A stretch of 8,161 nt of DNA, taken from the NCBI GenBank assembly GCA_017457465.1, contig JAFTHJ010000162.1, positions 1 through 8,161 of the forward strand, in the 5' to 3' direction. The stretch's first letter is position 1; every line of letters begins with the position of its first letter. A program made the position numbers and the translations under genes. This DNA comes from Clostridia bacterium. Its GTDB lineage: Bacteria > Bacillota > Clostridia > Oscillospirales > CAG-272. Shown piece after piece: positions 1 through 5,100 of this stretch. The notes beneath the pieces were generated by a model. The model was not told where the DNA came from and did no database searches. It saw only the letters and a program-made list of their open reading frames with translations.

Positions 1-266
1 CCATTCCCACGCCCGACAAGCTTCTGCTTATCGGTAACTTCAGCGGCGGTGAGGTCTTCCGCTCGGGTTGTATCTATGAACGAAGCAACGGAAAGATTTT
101 CTATTTCCAGCCGGGACACGAGGCTTTCCCCACATTCAAGGTTCCCGAGGTGCAGTCGATAATCCGCAACGCAGTGCATTTCGTCGCGCCCACATACCGC
201 CAAAATATCACCTGTCCGCATGTCCGCACAATAAACGACAAAGATGGATATGTTATAAAGAAATAA
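1..266 (+). CDS. ThuA-like domain protein, C-terminal part (5' end outside window)
   Basis: This open frame enters from the left edge (first full codon at base 3) and stops at TAA 264-266, giving about 87 C-terminal residues. The segments GGEVFRSG, GKIFYFQPGHE and a NAVHFVAP-like stretch match the conserved C-terminal part of the ThuA / trehalose-utilisation family (PF06283), a class-I glutamine-amidotransferase-like fold. In that family the motif reads roughly GEVFRSG...GKIFYF.PGHE..P.y, followed by NAV.W. Members are found in sugar-utilisation loci, but their biochemical activity is mostly unproven, so no substrate is assigned. The protein ends in a lysine-rich tail after a short cysteine- and histidine-containing stretch (ITCPHVRT). 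It converges on pflA, with the palindromic terminator at 305-332 in between. Family assignment is from motif recognition; the start is not visible. Confidence 0.8.
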   Translation, partial: IPTPDKLLLIGNFSGGEVFRSGCIYERSNGKIFYFQPGHEAFPTFKVPEVQSIIRNAVHFVAPTYRQNITCPHVRTINDKDGYVIKK

Positions 267-304
267 AAGATTACCGTCACGCGCGAAGAAATTTAATAAA
301 AAAC

Positions 305-332
305 ATAGGGGCGATTCGCAAATCGCCCCTAT
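305..332. terminator. Palindromic intrinsic terminator between the ThuA-like gene and pflA, probably two-way
   Basis: A perfect 12-bp inverted repeat (305-316 and 321-332, core GGGGCGATT) with a 4-base loop CGCA lies between the two convergent stop codons. Read on the minus strand it is followed by TGTTTTTTATT, a good U-tract, so it most clearly terminates the pflB-pflA transcript. On the plus strand the following bases (ACATTTATTATT) are only moderately T-rich. The core resembles GC-rich palindromes that recur between genes in many Clostridia genomes, so it may also be a dispersed repeat copy serving as terminator. Confidence 0.8.
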
Positions 333-343
333 ACATTTATTAT

Positions 344-1063
344 TCAGTAGTTTTTTAAAAACTCCCCCTCAAATCCCTTGTATAATTCATCAAGGCGGTT
401 TTTGTCCATTTGTCGCGTGTTGGCGAGAGGAAAGCTGATACCAAGCGCTTGATATTTTTCGCGGCAGAGAGTTTTAAAAGGAAGAAAATCCACCTTTTTA
501 ATACACTTATATCCGCGAAGCAGCTCGGCAAGGCGCGAGACATCCTCCTCGTTATCGTTGAGATTCGGCACTACCACATGCCTTATCCATACATCCTTTC
601 CCAGCCGTTCCAGCTTGTCAAGAAATCGCATCGTCCGCTCAAGGCTTCCGCCGCAATATTTCGCGTAATCCGCCTCTGTGGTAAACTTCACATCGAGCAA
701 AACGAGGTCTGTCACTCCAAGCAGCTCATCAACATCGGAATTGTCGATATCACCGCAGGTATCTATAGCGATATGAAGCCCCTTTGCCCTCAATATTTTT
801 GCCACCTCGCAAACAAATTTTGCCTGTGCGCAGGGCTCACCTCCCGAAAAGGTAACGCCGCCGTTCTTTATGTAGGGATAAAGTCGGAGAACCCTCTCGG
901 CTATCTCGGTATGCTCTACGGCATCCTCCGCGCGACACTCCCACGTATCGGGATTATGGCAGTATGCACATCGTAGAGGACACCCCTCGGTAAAAAGCAC
1001 CGCGCGTACCCCGGGACCGTCAAGCGTTCCCATTGACTGCAGACTGTGAACATACCCCTTCAT
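344..1063 (-). CDS. pflA: Pyruvate formate-lyase activating enzyme (radical SAM)
   Basis: This cytoplasmic radical-SAM enzyme uses a [4Fe-4S] cluster and S-adenosylmethionine to generate the glycyl radical on PflB. Numbered from the chosen ATG at 1063 (239 residues), the cluster motif is C28-PLR-C32-AY-C35, preceded by the activase hallmark GTLDGPGVR and followed by HNPDTW. The SAM-binding GGEP is at about 74-77. Further conserved stretches are DTCG, LLDVK, HVVVPN and a late FLPFK. Length agrees with the E. coli enzyme (about 246). A TTG at 1069 would add Met-Ile, but the ATG matches the family N-terminus better. The start lies 2 bases after the pflB stop (1066-1068), with only a weak ribosome site, which suggests translational coupling. 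It is second in the pflB-pflA operon and would fall under the same riboswitch. Confidence 0.96.
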   Translation of the reverse strand: MKGYVHSLQSMGTLDGPGVRAVLFTEGCPLRCAYCHNPDTWECRAEDAVEHTEIAERVLRLYPYIKNGGVTFSGGEPCAQAKFVCEVAKILRAKGLHIAIDTCGDIDNSDVDELLGVTDLVLLDVKFTTEADYAKYCGGSLERTMRFLDKLERLGKDVWIRHVVVPNLNDNEEDVSRLAELLRGYKCIKKVDFLPFKTLCREKYQALGISFPLANTRQMDKNRLDELYKGFEGEFLKNY

Positions 1064-1065
1064 AA

Positions 1066-3303
1066 TCAAACAGTCTCGTGGAAGGTACGGCTTATAACCT
1101 CCCTTTGCTGCTCACGCGAGAGCTTATGGAAGTTTACGGCGTATCCCGACACACGTATGGTGAGGTTGGGATAAAGCTCTGGGTTTTCCATTGCGTCTAT
1201 CAGCTTTTGTCTGTCAAGCACGTTTATGTTTATATGGTGAGCATTCTGGGCAAAATATCCACCGAGAATACTTACAAGATTATCAACTCTCTCCGAGTCA
1301 TTCGCGCCGAGAGCGGCGGGAACTATCGAGAATGTGTTCGAGATACCGTCACGGCAGGAATCGTAGGAGAGCTTCGCCACAGAGTTAAGGGACGCAAGCG
1401 CGCCGCACTTTTCTCTGTTGTGCATAGGGTTAGCGCCCGGCGCAAAGGGCTCACCTGCCGCGCGTCCGTCGGGAGTAGCTCCCGTCTTCTTTCCGTAAAC
1501 GACATTACTCGTTATGGTCAACACGGAAAGGGTGTGTATCGCTCCGCGGTAGGTCGGATTCTTTCTCAACTCGTTGATAAAGCGGTCGAGAAGCTCCTTG
1601 GCGATATCATCAACTCTGTCGTCATCGTTGCCGAATTTCGGGAAATCCCCCTCGGTTTCAAAGTCGCAAATAAGTCCTCTTTCGTCAATAACGGGACGCA
1701 CCTTCGCGTACTTTATCGCGGAAAGGCTGTCGGCAATTACCGAAAGTCCGGCGGCGCCAAACGCCATCACGCGCTCGACATTGGTATCGTGAAGCGCGAG
1801 CTGTGTTTTCTCATACGCGTATTTATCGTGCATAAAGTGGATAACGTTCATCGTGTCCACATATTCTCCCGCAAGCCATGACAGATAGTAGTCAAGGCGG
1901 CGGCGAACGGCATCGTAATCAAGAATATCGTCGTTCATAACGGGCATAGACGGACCTATCTGCATATCGTACTTCTCTTCTCTTCCTCCGTTGAGGGCGA
2001 GAAGTAGAATCTTGGGAAGATTACATCTCGCTCCGAAGAACTGCATCTGCTTACCTATCTTCATCGCGCTCACGCAGCAGGCGATAGCGTAGTCATCACC
2101 GAATCTCGGTCTCATAAGGTCGTCATTCTCATACTGAATAGAATCGGTATCTATAGACACCTTTGCGCAGTATCTCTTAAACGGCTCGGGAAGCTTCTCC
2201 GACCAAAGCACCGTGAGGTTAGGCTCGGGAGCAGAGCCGAGATTGTAAAGCGTATGCAAAAATCTGTAGGCATTCTTTGTAACGAGGGTTCTTCCGTCCT
2301 CTCCCATACCGCCGACAGCCTCTGTTATCCACATAGGGTCTCCGCCGAAAAGCTCGTTGTATTCGGGGGTACGGAGATGTCTTATCATTCGGAGCTTGAT
2401 AACAAACTGGTCGATAAGCTCCTGCGCTCCCTGCTCGTCAAGGATTCCGCGTCTGATATCCCTCTCCATATATATATCAAGGAATGTACCGACTCTGCCA
2501 AGTGACATAGCCGCTCCGTTCTGCTCCTTGTTAGCCGCGAGATATCCGAAATAAAGCCATTGAACAGCCTCGTGCGCGTTGGACGCGGGTCTTGAGATAT
2601 CTATTCCGTAGATAGCCGCCATCTCCTTGAGCTTTTCAAGGAAGGATATCTGCTTATAAAGCTCCTCCGACAGACGGATATTCTCCTCTGTCATTCTCTT
2701 TTTGCCAAGCTCGACCTTGTCCTGCTTCTTCTGCTCTATAAGAAAATCTATTCCGTAAAGCGCGACTCTGCGGTAGTCACCGATAATACGACCTCTGCCG
2801 TATGCATCGGGAAGTCCTGTGAGTATTCCCGTGTGGCGCATAGCGCGCATACTGTCGGTATAGACTCTGAAAACTCCGTCGTTGTGCGTGGTACGGTAAT
2901 GAAACTCTCGCTCTATCTCCTCGGAAAGCTCGTAGCCGTAGGCACGACACGCACTTCTCGCCATTCTGATTCCGCCAAAGGGGTTTACGCTTCTGACGAG
3001 CGGTTCACCTGTCTGAAGTCCGACTATAAGCTCGTCCTCCTTTGAAAGATAAGCCGCGGGATAGTTTGTCAGCGAGGACACGGTTCCCGTGTCAACCCCG
3101 ATAACTCCCCCCTTCTCTCTCTCCTCCACGAGCTTCTTCTCAAGAGCCGCGCGAAGTCTCACTGTTCTCTCGGTAGGAGCCGCGAGAAAGCTCTCGTCTC
3201 CAATATAGGGAGTATAGTTTTTCTGAATAAACTCCCTCACGTCGGGCTTGTCACACCAAGCACCGCCTATAAAATTTTCCCATTCATTAACAAAACGCTC
3301 CAT
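1066..3303 (-). CDS. pflB: Formate C-acetyltransferase (pyruvate formate-lyase)
   Basis: This cytoplasmic glycyl-radical enzyme converts pyruvate and CoA to acetyl-CoA and formate in anaerobic metabolism. The 745-residue protein has full length (E. coli PflB is 760). The adjacent catalytic cysteines are C409-C410 in IACCVSAM. The glycyl-radical loop is RVSGYAV with the radical glycine at G720, 25 residues from the C-terminus, in the RVSGYAV.F..L..EQQ..VI.RTF context of true PFL. GLPDAYGRGRIIGDYRR (about 163-179) and GGDPMWITE are also typical. The Cys-Cys pair separates it from glycerol dehydratase and choline lyase relatives, which have a single catalytic cysteine. The start is ATG 3301-3303 with AGGAGG six bases upstream. 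Expression is probably set by the sigma-A promoter at 3462-3490 and the ZTP riboswitch in its roughly 150-nt leader. Confidence 0.98.
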   Translation of the reverse strand: MERFVNEWENFIGGAWCDKPDVREFIQKNYTPYIGDESFLAAPTERTVRLRAALEKKLVEEREKGGVIGVDTGTVSSLTNYPAAYLSKEDELIVGLQTGEPLVRSVNPFGGIRMARSACRAYGYELSEEIEREFHYRTTHNDGVFRVYTDSMRAMRHTGILTGLPDAYGRGRIIGDYRRVALYGIDFLIEQKKQDKVELGKKRMTEENIRLSEELYKQISFLEKLKEMAAIYGIDISRPASNAHEAVQWLYFGYLAANKEQNGAAMSLGRVGTFLDIYMERDIRRGILDEQGAQELIDQFVIKLRMIRHLRTPEYNELFGGDPMWITEAVGGMGEDGRTLVTKNAYRFLHTLYNLGSAPEPNLTVLWSEKLPEPFKRYCAKVSIDTDSIQYENDDLMRPRFGDDYAIACCVSAMKIGKQMQFFGARCNLPKILLLALNGGREEKYDMQIGPSMPVMNDDILDYDAVRRRLDYYLSWLAGEYVDTMNVIHFMHDKYAYEKTQLALHDTNVERVMAFGAAGLSVIADSLSAIKYAKVRPVIDERGLICDFETEGDFPKFGNDDDRVDDIAKELLDRFINELRKNPTYRGAIHTLSVLTITSNVVYGKKTGATPDGRAAGEPFAPGANPMHNREKCGALASLNSVAKLSYDSCRDGISNTFSIVPAALGANDSERVDNLVSILGGYFAQNAHHININVLDRQKLIDAMENPELYPNLTIRVSGYAVNFHKLSREQQREVISRTFHETV

Positions 3304-3332
3304 AAAATACCTCCTGTAATAAATCGTTTAAC

Positions 3333-3379
3333 GGAAGCAAAGACACAAAAAGGGCGGTTTTGCTTCCACAAAACTGCCC
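3333..3379 (-). terminator. Riboswitch expression platform: terminator hairpin plus an alternative hairpin
   Basis: On the minus-strand RNA, GGGCAGUUUU (3379-3370) pairs with AAAACCGCCC (3361-3352), 9 of 10 positions with one A-C mismatch. An 8-base loop separates the arms and UUUUU (3351-3347) follows: an intrinsic terminator. Its 5' arm starts in the conserved GGGCA at the 3' end of the aptamer, so aptamer folding and terminator formation are mutually exclusive, as in ligand-activated transcriptional riboswitches. A second perfect 9-bp pairing, GGAAGCAAA (3367-3359) with UUUGCUUCC (3341-3333), would consume the terminator loop and the start of its 3' arm and could act as an antiterminator. 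The pairings are seen; the regulatory logic is inferred. Confidence 0.85.
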
Positions 3380-3447
3380 AGACGGTCGGCGTATACATTC
3401 CCGCGCTCCACATAGGTTACCCTATTATTCCGTCAGTCACTCGGGAA
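3374..3447 (-). promoter_or_regulatory. ZTP/ZMP riboswitch aptamer (pfl motif) upstream of pflB
   Basis: In the minus-strand RNA the order of elements fits the pfl-motif/ZTP class. UUCCCG (3447-3442) pairs with CGGGAA (3403-3398) as outer stem P1. Next comes the conserved GUGACUGACGGAA strand, then the hairpin AUAGG-GUAA-CCUAU (about 3424-3411), then GGAGCG, and finally the hallmark GCCGACCGUCUGGGCA (3390-3375). GACGG (3434-3430) can pair with CCGUC (3385-3381) as the pseudoknot. This class senses the purine intermediates ZMP/ZTP, which rise when 10-formyl-THF is scarce, and it was first named for its location before pfl genes. The predicted transcription start near 3456 is just upstream of P1. 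It probably turns pflBA on when bound. The class is known from the literature; the assignment here is by eye, not by covariance search. Confidence 0.92.
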
Positions 3448-3461
3448 CTATCAACATCTAC

Positions 3462-3490
3462 AGTATACCATCTTTCGACCAAAAAGTCAA
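3462..3490 (-). promoter_or_regulatory. Sigma-A-type promoter of pflB-pflA
   Basis: On the minus strand TTGACT (3490-3485) and TATACT (3467-3462) are separated by exactly 17 bases, each one mismatch from consensus. Upstream DNA (3491-3580) is strongly AT-rich and could act as an UP element. Initiation would be near 3455-3457, eight to ten bases before the aptamer, which supports the pairing of promoter and riboswitch. Confidence 0.85.
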
Positions 3491-3577
3491 CACATAAAGA
3501 CAGGATTTTTCAAATTTAACATCAAAATATTTTTCTGTTTTTCTTTGATAAATTGTAAATAATCAATAATATGAAAT

Positions 3578-3603
3578 AAATTTGTTGACAACGCAACAAT
3601 TTT
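3578..3603. promoter_or_regulatory. Inverted repeat over the marR promoter: candidate operator (MarR or Rex)
   Basis: The repeat centres on TTGTTGACAACGCAACAA (3582-3599), arms TTGTTG and CAACAA around a 6-base spacer. It extends to 3578 and 3603 with one T-T mismatch per side, so 9 of 10 outer positions pair. It contains the -35 box TTGACA (3585-3590) of the marR promoter, a usual place for a repressor site. Two readings are possible: an autoregulatory site for the adjacent MarR protein, or a Rex redox-repressor site, since the clostridial Rex consensus TTGTTAA-N4-TTAACAA has the same 18-base length and the same outer TTGTT/AACAA. Here the inner bases deviate at three positions. The symmetry is seen; the binding protein is inferred. 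Confidence 0.5.
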
Positions 3604-3613
3604 GTGGTAGTAT
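3585..3613 (+). promoter_or_regulatory. Promoter of the marR-family gene
   Basis: A perfect -35 TTGACA (3585-3590) is followed after 17 bases by TAGTAT (3608-3613), a -10 with four of six consensus bases preceded by TGG. The alternative TATAAA at 3611-3616 would require a 20-base spacer. Initiation is expected near 3620, about 30 bases before the start codon. Confidence 0.6.
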
Positions 3614-3651
3614 AAAATTTGGTAAGTAATTATTTGGAAAGGAGAATAAAA

Positions 3652-4095
3652 TTGGAACAGGACAGATTTCTGCGTTTCAGCTCACTTTTAAATGAGGCTC
3701 AAAAAAGCATTGCCCGTCTGAAACACATAAAAATGGAGTCCTACGGTTTGGGAAGCGCACACACGGTCTGTATACGTATTTTGCAGGACCATCCCGACGG
3801 AGTGACCAAATCCGACTTGGCAAAGCTATGCTCGGTGGATAAGGCGCAGATATCGAGAGTTATAGCCGACCTTCTTCAAAAGGAATATGTTGCGGTCTCA
3901 ACTCCCGAGAGAAATTACAGACAAAAATACACTCTGACCGAGCAAGGAAAATCTGTGGCTGACGAAATGAGCCGCATAATACTGGAAATAAACCGCTTTG
4001 TCAGTAGCGATATCCCGCAGGAGCAGCTCGACATTTTTTACGCAACCTTCAACACAATATGTGAAAAGCTGAATGAAGCCGAGAAGCTTTTTTAA
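3652..4095 (+). CDS. MarR-family winged-helix transcriptional regulator
   Basis: This 147-residue protein has the length and layout of MarR dimeric repressors. There is an N-terminal helical region (about 1-35), then a winged helix with VTKSDLAKLCSVDKAQISRVI (about 51-71) as helix-turn-helix. A wing follows with the ...RNYRQKYTLTEQGK pattern (87-100), and a C-terminal dimerisation helix ends the protein. The start chosen is TTG 3652-3654 because AAGGAG (3639-3644) lies seven bases upstream; earlier in-frame TTG codons would overlap or precede that site. It is divergent from pflBA and precedes fakB-fakA, which have their own promoter. It might control itself through the inverted repeat at 3578-3603, pflBA, or the fatty acid genes by analogy with FabT. 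The ligand and targets cannot be read from sequence. Two cysteines (C40, C60) are present, too few clues to claim redox sensing. Confidence 0.9.
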   Translation: MEQDRFLRFSSLLNEAQKSIARLKHIKMESYGLGSAHTVCIRILQDHPDGVTKSDLAKLCSVDKAQISRVIADLLQKEYVAVSTPERNYRQKYTLTEQGKSVADEMSRIILEINRFVSSDIPQEQLDIFYATFNTICEKLNEAEKLF

Positions 4096-4134
4096 GAAAA
4101 AAGCGCTCACGGTAGCTAAAATCGCTAAAAAGTA

Positions 4135-4163
4135 TTGACAAAATAAAACATATCGTTTATAAT
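4135..4163 (+). promoter_or_regulatory. Perfect-consensus sigma-A promoter of fakB-fakA
   Basis: TTGACA (4135-4140) and TATAAT (4158-4163) are both exact consensus and separated by 17 bases. Initiation near 4170 gives a leader of about 60 bases ending in a strong ribosome site (GGAGG at 4217-4221). The bases 4143-4160 form an imperfect 18-bp palindrome (ATAAA/TTTAT arms) between the boxes that could be an operator, though AT-rich chance symmetry is not excluded. Confidence 0.9.
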
Positions 4164-4230
4164 AGTTTTGATAACCACATTCGACTTTTATGGAAACCAT
4201 TTTTTATAAAATTAACGGAGGATAACACAA

Positions 4231-5094
4231 ATGAACAAGTATGTTATTATCACAGACTCATCCGCGGACCTTACTCAAGATATCACAGGCGACTCCGACC
4301 TCGTCACTCTCCAGCTCGACGTGCTTATGGAGGGAGAGGAATCACAGGCAAATTGCGATGTTGACATAAAGGAATTTTATTCAAAGCTCCGAGGCAAGAA
4401 GAACGCTACCACCTCGGCGGTAAATATCGACGCGTTCACCTCTATGTTCGAGCCTTATCTCGCGGAGGGCACAGATGTTCTCTATCTCGGATTCTCCTCG
4501 GGACTCAGCGGAACCTACAACGCAGGTCTTGTTGCGGCGAAGGAGCTTTCGGAGAAATATCCCGAAAGAAAGGTATACGCGGTTGACACACTTGCCGCTT
4601 CTCTCGGCGAGGGACTGCTTGTATACACCGCCCTTGAAATGAAAAAGAACGGCGCGGATATCGACACGGTTCGCGACTTTGTCGAAGAAAACAAGCTTCA
4701 TATGTGCCATTGGTTCACTGTAGACGACCTTTTCTTCCTCAAGAGAGGCGGACGTGTCAGCGCGGCAACCGCTATCGTGGGAAGTATGCTCAGCATCAAG
4801 CCTGTGCTTCACGTCGACAACAAGGGCAGACTTATTAACGTAAGCAAGGCAAGAGGACGTAAGGCTTCGATAGATGCACTCCTTGAAAATATGAAGCAGA
4901 CAGCTATCGAGCCCGAGAATCAGGTAATATTCATAAGCCACGGCGACGTTATCGAGGATGCTGAATATCTCGCGGAGCGAATCAAGAACGAGCTCCACGT
5001 CAAGGATGTAAAAATCGGATACGTCGGACCGGTAATCGGCGCTCATTCAGGCCCCGGAACACTTGCGCTCTTCTATTTTGGAACCGAGAGGTAA
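4231..5094 (+). CDS. fakB: DegV family fatty-acid-binding protein (FakB-type)
   Basis: DegV/FakB proteins bind a free fatty acid and present its carboxylate to the kinase FakA, yielding acyl-phosphate for phospholipid synthesis. The 287-residue protein carries the family landmarks in order: TDSSAD (8-13), TTSAV (60-64), FSSGLSGTY (88-96), DTLAASLGEG (119-128), FFLKRGGRVS (168-177), SIKPVL (188-193) and GPVIGAHSGPG (266-276). The serines and late histidine-glycine loop correspond to the head-group site in characterised FakB proteins. It has no signal peptide or membrane segment, so it is cytoplasmic. The start is ATG 4231 behind GGAGG. It lies 6 bases before fakA, which strengthens the FakB role over the generic DegV label. 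Chain-length or saturation preference cannot be judged here. Confidence 0.93.
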   Translation: MNKYVIITDSSADLTQDITGDSDLVTLQLDVLMEGEESQANCDVDIKEFYSKLRGKKNATTSAVNIDAFTSMFEPYLAEGTDVLYLGFSSGLSGTYNAGLVAAKELSEKYPERKVYAVDTLAASLGEGLLVYTALEMKKNGADIDTVRDFVEENKLHMCHWFTVDDLFFLKRGGRVSAATAIVGSMLSIKPVLHVDNKGRLINVSKARGRKASIDALLENMKQTAIEPENQVIFISHGDVIEDAEYLAERIKNELHVKDVKIGYVGPVIGAHSGPGTLALFYFGTER

Positions 5095-5100
5095 TTTATA

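Noticed and set aside
410..976. 188-residue plus-strand open frame
   Set aside because: It lies entirely antisense to pflA, has no ribosome site or recognisable domain, and is a shadow of the radical-SAM gene.
1078..1881. 267-residue plus-strand open frame
   Set aside because: It is antisense to the highly conserved C-terminal half of pflB, with no family features; the pflB frame is unambiguous.
3545..3566. TTGAT...ATCAA half-sites resembling an FNR box
   Set aside because: The spacer is 12 bases rather than the 4 required, and the region is AT-rich enough for chance matches.
4086..4104. GCTTTTTT-AAG-AAAAAAGC hairpin across the marR stop codon
   Set aside because: The stem is almost all A-T and is not followed by a T-run, so it is not a convincing terminator. 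Read-through from marR into fakB therefore remains possible.
4190..4205. ATGG-AAA-CCAT followed by TTTTT in the fakB leader, resembling a small terminator
   Set aside because: A 4-bp stem is too weak to terminate and it lies just before a strong ribosome site.
4381..5046. 221-residue minus-strand open frame
   Set aside because: It is antisense to fakB and has no recognisable motif.
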